Notes under the pieces: model-generated
What the model saw: only the letters and a program-made list of their open reading frames with translations
Told to the model about the DNA's origin: nothing
Database searches by the model: none
Position numbers and translations under genes: made by a program
In this document: positions 39,852 through 49,865 of the stretch, piece after piece
Layout of the letters: each line of letters opens with the position of its first letter
Position numbering within the stretch: position 1 is the stretch's first letter
Source of the DNA: Lysobacteraceae bacterium
GTDB taxonomy: Bacteria; Pseudomonadota; Gammaproteobacteria; Xanthomonadales; Xanthomonadaceae
Length of the DNA: 64,000 nt
Reading direction: 5' to 3'
Assembly (NCBI GenBank): GCA_026005075.1
Contig: BPKJ01000001.1
Coordinates: 806,001 to 870,000, forward strand

Positions 39852-39909
39852 TGCTGCGCGTGGGGACGGGGTCCCGGACGGGCCGGGCTGCGAGCTGTGA
39901 CCGCCATGG

Positions 39910-40660
39910 CTAGCGCGAGCTGACGTACTTCTCGCGGCGGATGTGCGGCACCGGAAGGCCGGCCGTCTTCAGCACCTCGAAGGCCGCATCGACCATGGCC
40001 GGGTTGCCGCACAGGTAGGCGATGTCACGCGCGGGGTCGGGGAGCAGGTCGGGCAGGCTCTGCTGCACGTAGCCCTGGCGGTCGTCGGGGCCGGGTTGCT
40101 CGGGCAGCCGCCGCGAGAAGCAGGGCAGGAAGCGGAACCACGGGTGCGCGGCGGCAAAGGCCCGGAACTCCTCGCCGTAGAGCAGCTCTTCGGGGCTGCG
40201 TGCGCCGAACAGGAGCACGGCCTCGATGCCGCGTTCGGCGTGCAGCGCGCGCAGCTGCGGCAGCATCGAGCGGTAAGGGGTGACCCCGGTGCCGGTCGCC
40301 ACCAGCAGGTAGCGGGCGTTGCGGTCCTGGGGCATCAGGCAGAACCTGCCGAACGGCCCCGAGGCCTCGACCTGGTCGCCCTCGCGCCAGGCGCGAGAAC
40401 AGGTGGGTGGCCGCCCCGCCCGGCACGTAGGACACCGCCATCTCGATCGGCGTGGCCGGATCCGGCGGGCCGGCATGGACGGTGGCGATCGAGTAGCTGC
40501 GCTTGGTGGGCGTGCCGTCGGGATAGCGGAAGTGGATCTGCACGAACTGGCCGGGCTGGTAGGCGACCGTGCCGCCGTCGTCGCGGCAGAAGACGAGGTG
40601 GCGCACGCTGGGCGCGAGCATGCGGCTCGAGACGAGCCGCAGGGGGAAGTGTTCGGGCAC
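39910..40660 (-). CDS. fpr: Ferredoxin--NADP+ reductase; frame break near 40395
   Basis: MPEHFPLRLVSSRMLAPSVRHLVFCRDDGGTVAYQPGQFVQIHFRYPDGTPTKRSYSIATVHA... then AWREGDQVEASGPFGRFCLMPQDRNARYLLVATGTGVTPYRSMLPQLRAL...IAYLCGNPAMVDAAFEVLKTAGLPVPHIRREKYVSSR. Confidence 0.85.
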
Positions 40661-40761
40661 GTTGGACTCGCTGACGACGGAACCCGCCTATACTAGCCGC
40701 CCCGCCGCGCGCCTGCCCGGCGGGACCACCGTCCTGTGCCCCGATCGACCGGCCCATTGTC

Positions 40762-41703
40762 ATGAACGACGCCCCGGCACTGCGCCTGCGCGGCTTGAGA
40801 AAGGTCTACGCCAACGGGGTCGAGGCCCTGAAGGGCGTCGACCTCGAGGTCGCGCCCGGCGATTTCTTCGCCCTGCTCGGGCCCAACGGGGCCGGCAAGT
40901 CGACGCTCATCGGCATCGTGAGCTCGCTGGTCAACGCCAGTTCCGGCGAGGTTTCGGTGTTCGGCATCGACCTCCATCGGCAGCGCTCGCTGGCCATGCG
41001 CCAGATCGGCCTGGTGCCGCAGGAGATCAACTTCAACATGTTCGAGAAGCCGCTGGACATCTGCGTGAACTACGCCGGCTTCTACGGCATTCCGCGCCGC
41101 GAGGCCGAGGTCCGGGCCGAGCAGGAACTGCGCGCCGCCCAGCTCTGGGACAAGGCCGAGGTGATGAGCCGCACCCTGTCGGGCGGCATGAAGCGGCGGC
41201 TGATGATCGCCCGGGCGATGATGACCCGGCCGCGGCTGCTGATCCTCGACGAGCCCACCGCCGGCGTGGACATCGAGATCCGCCGCGGCATGTGGAAGAC
41301 CCTGCGCGAGGTCAACGCCGCCGGCACCACGGTGATCCTGACCACGCACTACCTCGAGGAGGCCGAGAACCTGTGCCGGAACCTCGCCATCATCGACCAC
41401 GGCCGGATCATCGAGCAGGGGCCGATGAAGTCGGTGCTGGCCAAGCTCGACGTCGAGGGCTTCCTCCTCGACATCGACGGCGAGCTCCCGGCGCGCCTGC
41501 CCGAGATCGAGGGCGCACGGCTGCAGGCGGCCGACGCGCACAGCCTCGAGCTGGAGATGCCGCGCGAGATGGACCTCAACCGGATCTTCGAAGCCCTCGG
41601 CCGGGCGGGCATCCGGGTCCGCTCCATGCGCACGCGCAGCAACCGGCTCGAGGAGCTGTTCGTGCGCCTGACCGGCCCCGGCGCGCCCCCCGCGCAGTCC
41701 TGA
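40762..41703 (+). CDS. ABC transporter ATP-binding protein (YadG-like)
   Basis: MNDAPALRLRGLRKVYANGVEALKGVDLEVAPGDFFALLGPNGAGKSTLIGIVSSLVNASSGEVSVFGID...LSGGMKRRLMIARAMMTRPRLLILDEPTAGVDIEIRRGMW. Confidence 0.93.
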   Translation: MNDAPALRLRGLRKVYANGVEALKGVDLEVAPGDFFALLGPNGAGKSTLIGIVSSLVNASSGEVSVFGIDLHRQRSLAMRQIGLVPQEINFNMFEKPLDICVNYAGFYGIPRREAEVRAEQELRAAQLWDKAEVMSRTLSGGMKRRLMIARAMMTRPRLLILDEPTAGVDIEIRRGMWKTLREVNAAGTTVILTTHYLEEAENLCRNLAIIDHGRIIEQGPMKSVLAKLDVEGFLLDIDGELPARLPEIEGARLQAADAHSLELEMPREMDLNRIFEALGRAGIRVRSMRTRSNRLEELFVRLTGPGAPPAQS

Positions 41704-41720
41704 CCCCGAAACGGCCCGCC

Positions 41721-42488
41721 ATGCATCCGAACCTCGTCGCCTACCGGACCATCGTGCGCAGGGAAGTGCACCGCATCCTGCGCATCTGGGGACAGACACT
41801 GGTGCCACCGGCGATCACCATGACCCTCTACTTCCTGATCTTCGGCAGCCTGATCGGGCGGCGGATCGGCGACATGGGCGGCTTCGACTACATGGACTTC
41901 ATCGTCCCGGGTCTGGTGATGATGAGCGTGATCCAGAACGCCTACGGCAACATCTCCTCGAGCTTCTTCGGCGCCAAGTTCGGCCGTCACGTCGAGGAGC
42001 TGCTGGTCAGCCCGATGCCGAACGCCATCATCCTCGCCGGCTACGTCACCGGGGCGCTGGTGCGCGGACTGCTGGTGGGCCTCATCGTCCTCGGCATCGC
42101 CATGCTGTTCACCCACGTGCGCATCCCGCACCCGTTCGTCACCCTGAGCACGGTGCTGCTCGCGGCGACCGTGTTCTCCCTCGCCGGCTTCGTCAATGCG
42201 GTCTACGCCCGCAAGTTCGACGACATCGCCATCGTCCCGACCTTCGTCCTCACCCCGCTGACCTACCTCGGCGGCGTGTTCTACTCGGTCAGCCTGCTGC
42301 CGGAGTTCTGGGAGCGGGTCAGCTGGTTCAACCCGGTCCTGCACATGGTCAATGCGTTCCGCTACGGTCTGCTCGGGGTCAGCGACGTGCCGCTGTGGAC
42401 GGCCTACGCGGTGATGCTGGGGTTGACCGTGGCGCTCGCGGCCTTGTCGCTGTGGCTGCTCGAACGCGGCGTCGGGCTGCGCAGCTGA
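41721..42488 (+). CDS. ABC-2 transporter permease (YadH-like)
   Basis: MHPNLVAYRTIVRREVHRILRIWGQTLVPPAITMTLYFLIFGSLIGRRIGDMGGFDYMDFIVPGLVMMSVIQNAYGNISSSFFGAKFGRHVEELLVSPM. Confidence 0.93.
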   Translation: MHPNLVAYRTIVRREVHRILRIWGQTLVPPAITMTLYFLIFGSLIGRRIGDMGGFDYMDFIVPGLVMMSVIQNAYGNISSSFFGAKFGRHVEELLVSPMPNAIILAGYVTGALVRGLLVGLIVLGIAMLFTHVRIPHPFVTLSTVLLAATVFSLAGFVNAVYARKFDDIAIVPTFVLTPLTYLGGVFYSVSLLPEFWERVSWFNPVLHMVNAFRYGLLGVSDVPLWTAYAVMLGLTVALAALSLWLLERGVGLRS

Positions 42489-42569
42489 ACGGGCACGGTT
42501 TACGCGGGGTTTAGCCCGGCCGGTCGGGGCTGGCATAAGCTGGACCGGAACCCATGGCGGAGCCGGGTC

Positions 42570-43847
42570 ATGCGCCGAGTCCTTCCCCTCCTCGCAAGCC
42601 TGCTGCTGGTGGCCTGCGCCAGCAGCCCGTCCTACCGCTACTACGGCCAGCGCGACGTGGTCTGGGAGACGCCGACGGCCAGCACCGCGGGCGGAACCTA
42701 CGTATCCGCATCCGCGGCCTCGGTGCCGGGCTGGCCGGATTGGTACGACCACCCCACGTACTACTCGATCTTCTGGTCCTTCCACCGCGGTTTCATCGAT
42801 CCGCTGTGGTACCCGGATTTCTACTACGGCGTGACCTGGTTCCCGCGCGACTACTTCGCGGTGCGCTTCGGCCGCTGGCACGGCCCTGGCGGGTACCTGC
42901 CCGGGTGGTATCCCTATCTTGCCTATTCGCCCTACCGCTGGGCCTGGATCGACCACTACTACGCCTGGTATCCGTGGTACCTGGGCTATCCGCACTACCG
43001 CCGCTACTACCCGCCGCGCTACGGCAACGTGCGCAACGAGACCGAGCGCCTGTCGCGCTACAGCGCGGCCTTCCGCGGGGCCGACCCATGGCTGGCGCCG
43101 TCGCCGTACCGCGACTACCAGCGCGCCGCACGCAACCAGGCCGCGGTCGAGGCCCGGCGCCAGGCCTTGCGCGGTGCCAGCTACGGGCCGGATGGCGGCC
43201 GCGCTCGTATCGATCCGGGCACCGTGGCGCGTACCCGAGCCGCCACCGGCGCCCTGCCCACGCGCACACCGCAGAACGCGCCGGGCCCGCGCATCGACCC
43301 CGGGGTGAGCGGCTTCCGTGCCCCGGCGGCGGCTGAGGGCCGGCAGGCCCTGCCGCCGCGCAGCGCACCGGTCAGCGCCCGGCAGTGGGTCGACCAGGGC
43401 GTGCCCTACCCGGCGCGGCGCCCGGTCGAGCCAGCGCGGCGTGCGGTGTATGCCGATCCCGAGCCATCGGCACCGAGCCGCTCGCGCATCGTCACGGTGC
43501 CCGCGCCACGGCCGGCAGCGGCCACGCGGGAATGGCCGCCTGGCGCGGCGGCGGTGGACGAGGGCGGACGTCGCGGCGAGGTCTACCGCCCCAGCCCGTC
43601 GCCGCGGTTCGAGGCGCCGCGGGCCGAGCCCTACCGACAGGGCTCATCGATGCCAAGGCCGAGCGAGCCACCGGCGCGGATCTGGGCGCCGCGCGAGGCG
43701 AGCCCGGCGCCGCGCCCCGAGACGCCGGCCGCGGCCTGGTCGCGGCCCCGCGCCGAGCCGGCCGAACGGCCGGGGCGGGCGGCGCTGCCGGAACCCCGTG
43801 AGCGTCCCCGCCGCGAGCCGATGCCGGAACTCGAGCCGCCGAGGTAG
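42570..43847 (+). CDS. Putative lipoprotein, aromatic-rich N-half and Pro/Arg-rich C-half
   Basis: MRRVLPLLASLLLVACASSPSYRYYGQRDVVWE...YYSIFWSFHRGFIDPLWYPDFYYGVTWFPRDYFAVRFGRWHGPGGYLPGWYPYLAYSPYRWAWIDHYYAWYPWYLGYPHYRRYYPPRYGN... Confidence 0.75.
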   Translation: MRRVLPLLASLLLVACASSPSYRYYGQRDVVWETPTASTAGGTYVSASAASVPGWPDWYDHPTYYSIFWSFHRGFIDPLWYPDFYYGVTWFPRDYFAVRFGRWHGPGGYLPGWYPYLAYSPYRWAWIDHYYAWYPWYLGYPHYRRYYPPRYGNVRNETERLSRYSAAFRGADPWLAPSPYRDYQRAARNQAAVEARRQALRGASYGPDGGRARIDPGTVARTRAATGALPTRTPQNAPGPRIDPGVSGFRAPAAAEGRQALPPRSAPVSARQWVDQGVPYPARRPVEPARRAVYADPEPSAPSRSRIVTVPAPRPAAATREWPPGAAAVDEGGRRGEVYRPSPSPRFEAPRAEPYRQGSSMPRPSEPPARIWAPREASPAPRPETPAAAWSRPRAEPAERPGRAALPEPRERPRREPMPELEPPR

Positions 43848-43976
43848 CCTGCGGCGCCATGGCGGTGGCGATGCGGCGACGCCGATCGCCGGGACAGGCA
43901 AGCAAGCAGGCGTTTGCGGCATCCTGTGCGACGACCGTGCGCAGGGGAGCCTGCGCACACGCGGAGCAGATCCGAG

Positions 43977-45861
43977 ATGAACGAGCACACCTTCGACGTG
44001 ATCGTGGTCGGCGGCGGCCATGCCGGCACCGAGGCCGCGCTGGCCAGCGCCCGCGCCGGTGCGCGCACGCTGCTGCTGACCCACAACATCGAGACCATCG
44101 GCGCGATGAGCTGCAATCCCGCCATCGGCGGCATCGGCAAGGGGCACCTCGTGCGTGAGATCGATGCCCTCGGCGGGGTCATGGCGCGGGCCGCGGACCG
44201 GGCCGGGATCCAGTGGCGTCGCCTCAACGCCAGCAAGGGGCCAGCGGTGCGGGCCACGCGCTGCCAGGCCGACCGGGCCCTGTACCGGGCGGCGATCCGT
44301 CATGCGATCGAGCATCAGCCCGGGCTGACCGTGTTCCAGGCCGCGGTGGACGACCTGTGCATCGAGCAGGATGCCGTGCGCGGCGTGCGCACCCAGCTCG
44401 GGCTGCGTTTCGACGCGCCCTGCGTGGTGCTGACCGCGGGCACCTTCCTGGCCGGCAAGGTGCACGTGGGCGCGACCACCTTCGCCGCGGGCAGGGCCGG
44501 CGATCCGCCGGCGACGACCCTTGCCATGCGCCTGCGCGAGGGACCGTTCCGGGTCGAACGGCTGAAGACCGGCACCCCGCCCAGGATCGACGGCCGCAGC
44601 CTCGACTTCAGCCAGATGGAGGAACAGCCGGGCGACGATCCCCCTCCGGTGTTCTCGTTCCTCGGCTCGCCCGCGGACCATCCGCGGCAGGTCAGTTGCT
44701 GGATCACCCATACCACCGAGCGCACCCACGCGATCATCCGCGCCGCGCTCGACCGCTCGCCCCTGTACACCGGCCAGATCGAGGGCATCGGGCCGCGCTA
44801 CTGCCCCTCGATCGAGGACAAGGTGGTGCGTTTCGCCGACAAGCCCAGCCATCAGGTGTTCGTCGAGCCCGAGGGGCTGGACGTGGTCGAGATCTACCCC
44901 AACGGGATCTCCACCTCGCTGCCCTTCGACGTGCAGCTGGAGATGGTGCGCAGCATCCGCGGCTTCGAGCGCGCCCACATCACCCGGCCCGGCTACGCCA
45001 TCGAGTACGACTTCTTCGATCCGCGCGGCCTGCGGCCGACGCTGGAGACCCGCGCGGTGGCCGGGCTGTTCTTCGCCGGCCAGATCAACGGCACCACGGG
45101 CTACGAGGAGGCCGCGGCGCAGGGCCTGATCGCCGGGCTCAACGCCGCGCGCAGGGCGCTCGGACAGGAGGGCTGGAGTCCGCGCCGCGACCAGGCCTAC
45201 ATCGGGGTCCTGATCGACGATCTGATCACCCACGGCACGCGCGAGCCCTACCGCATGTTCACGTCCCGTGCCGAGTACCGCCTGCAACTGCGCGAGGACA
45301 ATGCCGACGCGAGGCTGACCCCGATCGGGCGCGAGCTGGGCCTGGTGGACGACCGCCGCTGGGCCCGCTTCGAGGCCAAGCAGGCCCGGGTCGCCGCCGA
45401 GACCGCGCGGCTCGGCGGCGATCTGGCTCGGTCCCGGCAACGCCCTGGGCCGCGCGCTGGCCGCCACCCACGGCATCCAGCTCAGCCGCGAGGTCAGCGC
45501 GCTCGACCTGCTCCGGCGGCCGCCTTTGGACTACGCGGCCCTGATGCAGGTCGAGGGGCTGGGGCCGGGGCTGGACGATGCCGAGGCGGTGGAGCAGATC
45601 GAGGTCGCCACCCGCTACGCCGGCTACCTGCAGCGCCAGCAGGAGGAGATCGAGCGCCAGCGCCGCAACGAGACGACGCCGATCCCCGAGGACTTCGACT
45701 TCTCCAGCGTGCGCGGCCTGTCCGCGGAGGTCCTGCAGCGCTGGCAGCAGGCTCGCCCGCAGACCGTGGGGCAGGCGATGCGCATTCCCGGCGTGACGCC
45801 GGCCGCGGTCTCGCTGCTGCTGGTCCACCTCAAGCGTCGGCAGGAGCGCACTGCCGCCTGA
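43977..45861 (+). CDS. mnmG: tRNA uridine-5-carboxymethylaminomethyl modification enzyme MnmG; frame break near 45420
   Basis: [67 protein letters not shown]... continuing after frame change in the reading of ORF 45526..45861 ([44 protein letters not shown]...[59 protein letters not shown]). Confidence 0.95.
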
Positions 45862-45935
45862 ACGGTGAGCGCTTCGCGCCGCCGCGGGCCGCCGCGGCAT
45901 GCGTACACTGACGGCTTTCAGCCCGGCGCTGCTCG

Positions 45936-46538
45936 ATGAGCGAAGAGTACGACCGCCATTTCCGCGAGCTGCTGGCGCGGCGCCGGCGCCTGCGCAAGCT
46001 GCTCAAGCCCCTGCCGCGGCGTGCCAACGTGCGCCGCTACCCGGTGATCAAGTGGTTTGCGCGGCAGGCGGTGGCACGGCCGTACCTGTGGTCGTTCCGG
46101 CGCGAGAACGTCCTGCCTGCGCTCTACGTGGGCAGCGTGATCTCGCTGCTGCCCCTGTACGGGGTCCAGCTCCTGGTCGCCTTCGGGGCGGCGATCCTGT
46201 TCCGTGCCAACCTCACCCTCACCGTCGCCCTGCAGTTCATCACCAACCCGTTCACGCTGGTGCCGATCTACGGCTTCACCGCATGGGTCGGCAAGAGCCT
46301 GATGGAGTTCCTCGGCGTGGGCGGCCACCTGCCGGCGCCCGCGTTCTATGCCAATGCGCTGGTGGTCGGCGGGGTCGTGGTCGGCCTTGCGGTGGCGCTG
46401 CTGTGCGACATCGCCTGGCGGGTCCTCGCCTGGGAGGCGCGGCAGTTTCGCAACCGGCTCGCCGCGCATCGCATCCGCCGTGATCTGCTGCTGGCTGCCG
46501 AGCGGGAGCGGGCCGCCTCGGAGGGCACGCAACGCTAG
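45936..46538 (+). CDS. DUF2062 domain-containing membrane protein
   Basis: ...RENVLPALYVGSVISLLPLYGVQLLVAFGAAILFRANLTLTVALQFITNPFTLVPIYGFTAWVGKSLMEFLG. Confidence 0.85.
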   Translation: MSEEYDRHFRELLARRRRLRKLLKPLPRRANVRRYPVIKWFARQAVARPYLWSFRRENVLPALYVGSVISLLPLYGVQLLVAFGAAILFRANLTLTVALQFITNPFTLVPIYGFTAWVGKSLMEFLGVGGHLPAPAFYANALVVGGVVVGLAVALLCDIAWRVLAWEARQFRNRLAAHRIRRDLLLAAERERAASEGTQR

Positions 46539-46634
46539 GGCGGCCCGGCCGCCCGCCGATGGAATCTTGCCGGGCATGTTCTACACTGCGCGTTTTCGCG
46601 CGCCCGCCGCGCTCTCTTCCCTTGCAGGTCCGCC

Positions 46635-49600
46635 GTGAGCACCCTCCTGCTGCCCGAATTGCCCGAACCGGACCCGAGACGGTCCGCCATCACCGCCGCC
46701 TGGATGCGCGAGGAGCGCGAACAGGTCAAGGCCCTGCTGGACGAGCTTGGCGCCGACCCGGACGAGATCGCCCGGATCGAACGCACCGCGGCCGATCTGG
46801 TGGCAAGGACCCGTCGCCGGGCTCGCGACCAGGGGGCCATCGAGGCCTTCATGCACCAGTACGACCTGTCCTCGGAGGAGGGCGTGCTGCTGATGTGCGT
46901 GGCCGAGGCCCTGCTGCGGATCCCGGACGAGGAGACCGCCGACCGGCTGATCCGCGACAAGCTCGGCGAGGCCGACTGGAAGAGGCACCTTGGCCGCAGC
47001 GAGTCGCTGTTCGTCAATGCCTCGACCTGGGGGCTGATGCTGACCGGCCGCCTGGTCGCTCTCTCCGAGGAGACCCGGCGCGACTTCACCGGCGCGCTGC
47101 GGCGCCTGGTCGGGCGCGCGGGCGAACCCGTGATCCGCCTTGCGGTGCGCCAGGCGATGCGCATCATGGGGCACCAGTTCGTCATGGGCCGGCGCATCGA
47201 GGATGCGCTGCGCCGCTCGCGCAAGGGCCGCAACGCGCAGTACCGCTACAGCTTCGACATGCTCGGCGAGGCGGCCCTGACCGCCCGCGACGCGGTGCGC
47301 TACTTCGAGGCCTACCGCAAGGCGATCGGCGCGATCGGCGCCAGCGGTCCTGGCGGCAGTTTCGTGGGCCAGGACGTGTTCGCGGCACCGAGCATCTCGG
47401 TCAAGCTCAGCGCCCTCCACCCGCGCTACGAGGTCGGCAAGCGCGCCCGGGTGCTGGCCGAGCTGACACCGCGGGTGCTGGAGCTCGCCCGCGCGGCACG
47501 CGAAGTCGGGATCGGCTTCACCGTGGACGCCGAGGAGTCCGAGCGGCTCGAACTCAGCCTCGAGGTGATCGCGGCGGTGTTTCGCGATCCTTCGCTCGGT
47601 GGCTGGGAGGGTTTCGGGCTGGCCGTGCAGGCCTACCAGAAGCGCGCGCCGCAGGTGCTGGAATACCTCGCCTCGCTGGCCCGCGAGGCGGGGCGCAGGA
47701 TGCCGGTGCGGCTGGTCAAGGGCGCGTACTGGGACAGCGAGATCAAGAAGTCCCAGGTCGAGGGCCACGCGGGCTATCCGGTCTACACCCGCAAGGCCAA
47801 CACCGACCTGGCCTACCTCGCCTGTGCGCGGCGCATGCTCGCCGCCGGCGACGCGTTCTATCCGATGTTCGCCACCCACAACGCGCACACCATCGCCGCC
47901 ATCCACCACATGGCGGCGGGACGGGCCTTCGAGTTCCAGCGGCTGCACGGCATGGGCGAGGACCTCTATGCCGAGGTCGTGCCTGCCGACCGGCTGGGCG
48001 TGCCCTGCCGTGTCTACGCGCCGGTGGGCAGCCACGAGGACCTGCTGCCCTATCTGGTGCGGCGGCTGCTGGAGAACGGCGCCAACACCAGTTTCGTCAA
48101 CAAGATCACCGATCCGGCCGTCCGTCCGGAAACGCTGGTCACCGATCCGCGGCGCACGGTGGCAGGCTTCGAGTCCATCTCCCATCCCAAGATCCCGCTG
48201 CCGGTCGCCCTGTATGGCGACGGAAGGAAGAACTCCATGGGCATCCATCTGGCCAACGAGAATGAGCTGCGCCGGCTTGGCGAGGCGATGAACCGCGCGG
48301 TCCGGTCGTGGACCGCGCACCCGCTGCTCGCGGGCGGCGAGACCGGCAACGGCGAGACGGTGGACGTGCGCTATCCGGCCGACCGCCGCCGGCAGGTCGG
48401 AACCTACCGCAAGGCCAATGCCGCCGACGTCGATCGCGCCCTCGCCGCGGCGGTGGCCGCGCAGCCCGCGTGGGACCGGCTGCCGGTGGCCTCGCGCGCG
48501 GCGATCCTCGAGCACGCGGCCGACCTGCTCGAGGCGCGGATGCCGGAGTTCATGGCACTTTGCACCCTCGAGGCCGGCAAGACCATCGCCGACGGCGTGG
48601 CCGAGGTGCGCGAGGCCGTCGACTTCCTGCGCTACTACGCCCAGCAGGCGCGTCGCCTGTTCGGGCAGCCGGAGAAGCTGCCCGGTCCGACCGGCGAGAG
48701 CAACCAACTCAGCCTGCACGGCCGCGGGGTCTTCGTCTGCATCAGCCCGTGGAACTTCCCGCTGGCCATCTTCACCGGCCAGGTCGCCGCGGCGCTGGTG
48801 GCCGGCAACAGCGTGGTCGCCAAGCCGGCCGAGCAGACCAGCCTGACCGGCTTTGCCGCCACGGCGCTGTTGCACGAGGCCGGGGTGCCGCGCGAAGTGC
48901 TGCAGTTCCTGCCCGGGGACGGCGCGGAGGTTGGCGCGGCGCTGACCCGCGATCCTCGGGTCGCCGGCGTGGCCTTCACCGGCTCGACCGAGACCGCGCG
49001 CGCGATCAACCGCGCGCTGGCCGCCCGGGACGCGGCGATCGGCGTGCTGATCGCCGAGACCGGGGGCCAGAACGCCCTGATCGCGGACTCCTCGGCCCTG
49101 CCCGAGCAGCTGGTCAAGGACGTGATCAGTTCCGCCTTCGGTTCCGCCGGACAGCGCTGCTCGGCGGCACGGGTCCTGTTCATCCAGCAGGACATCGCCG
49201 ACAAGGTGCTGGACATGCTGGCCGGGGCCATGGACGAGCTCAAGGTCGGCGATCCGGGGCTGCTGTCCACCGACGTCGGGCCGGTCATCGATGCCGAGGC
49301 GCTGGCAACGCTGGAGGCGCACGCCGCGCGGATGGACGCGGAAGCCCGCCTGATCCGCGCGGCCCGGCTCGACCCGTCCTGCGCGCACGGCACCTTCTTC
49401 GCGCCACGGGCCTACGAGATCGACCGCCTGTCACGGCTGAGCCGCGAGGTGTTCGGCCCGATCCTGCACGTGATCCGCTACCGGGCCGAGGAGCTGGATG
49501 CGGTGATCGATGCCATCAACGCCACCGGCTACGGCCTCACCCTTGGCATCCATTCACGCATCGACAGGACGGTGGAGACGATCGCCAGCCGGGTCCGGGT

Positions 49601-49796
49601 CGGCAACTGCTACGTGAACCGCAACCAGATCGGCGCGGTGGTCGGGGTGCAGCCCTTCGGCGGCGAGGGGCTCTCGGGCACCGGTCCCAAGGCGGGAGGG
49701 CCGCACTACCTGCTGCGCTTCGCCACCGAGCGGACCCTGACCATCAACACCACCGCCGCCGGCGGCAATGCCTCGCTGCTGACCCTTGGCGACTGA
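46635..49796 (+). CDS. putA: Bifunctional proline dehydrogenase / L-glutamate gamma-semialdehyde dehydrogenase PutA
   Basis: PRODH: MPVRLVKGAYWDSEIKKSQVEGHAGYPVYTRKANTDLAYLACARRML; ALDH: LHGRGVFVCISPWNFPLAIFTGQVAAALVAGNSVVAKPAEQTSLTG...GVAFTGSTETARAINRAL...SAFGSAGQRCSAARVLF. 1053 aa. Confidence 0.97.
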   Translation: MSTLLLPELPEPDPRRSAITAAWMREEREQVKALLDELGADPDEIARIERTAADLVARTRRRARDQGAIEAFMHQYDLSSEEGVLLMCVAEALLRIPDEETADRLIRDKLGEADWKRHLGRSESLFVNASTWGLMLTGRLVALSEETRRDFTGALRRLVGRAGEPVIRLAVRQAMRIMGHQFVMGRRIEDALRRSRKGRNAQYRYSFDMLGEAALTARDAVRYFEAYRKAIGAIGASGPGGSFVGQDVFAAPSISVKLSALHPRYEVGKRARVLAELTPRVLELARAAREVGIGFTVDAEESERLELSLEVIAAVFRDPSLGGWEGFGLAVQAYQKRAPQVLEYLASLAREAGRRMPVRLVKGAYWDSEIKKSQVEGHAGYPVYTRKANTDLAYLACARRMLAAGDAFYPMFATHNAHTIAAIHHMAAGRAFEFQRLHGMGEDLYAEVVPADRLGVPCRVYAPVGSHEDLLPYLVRRLLENGANTSFVNKITDPAVRPETLVTDPRRTVAGFESISHPKIPLPVALYGDGRKNSMGIHLANENELRRLGEAMNRAVRSWTAHPLLAGGETGNGETVDVRYPADRRRQVGTYRKANAADVDRALAAAVAAQPAWDRLPVASRAAILEHAADLLEARMPEFMALCTLEAGKTIADGVAEVREAVDFLRYYAQQARRLFGQPEKLPGPTGESNQLSLHGRGVFVCISPWNFPLAIFTGQVAAALVAGNSVVAKPAEQTSLTGFAATALLHEAGVPREVLQFLPGDGAEVGAALTRDPRVAGVAFTGSTETARAINRALAARDAAIGVLIAETGGQNALIADSSALPEQLVKDVISSAFGSAGQRCSAARVLFIQQDIADKVLDMLAGAMDELKVGDPGLLSTDVGPVIDAEALATLEAHAARMDAEARLIRAARLDPSCAHGTFFAPRAYEIDRLSRLSREVFGPILHVIRYRAEELDAVIDAINATGYGLTLGIHSRIDRTVETIASRVRVGNCYVNRNQIGAVVGVQPFGGEGLSGTGPKAGGPHYLLRFATERTLTINTTAAGGNASLLTLGD

Positions 49797-49865
49797 CCCC
49801 TTCTCGGCGCGGCGACGGCCCGGCATGCTTGCAGGGGTCCAGCGAGTGAGCAGGTAGCCGCGATC

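Noticed and set aside
46581-49388. 935-aa minus-strand ORF antisense to putA
   Set aside because: Antisense to an unambiguous PutA; typical high-GC shadow ORF.
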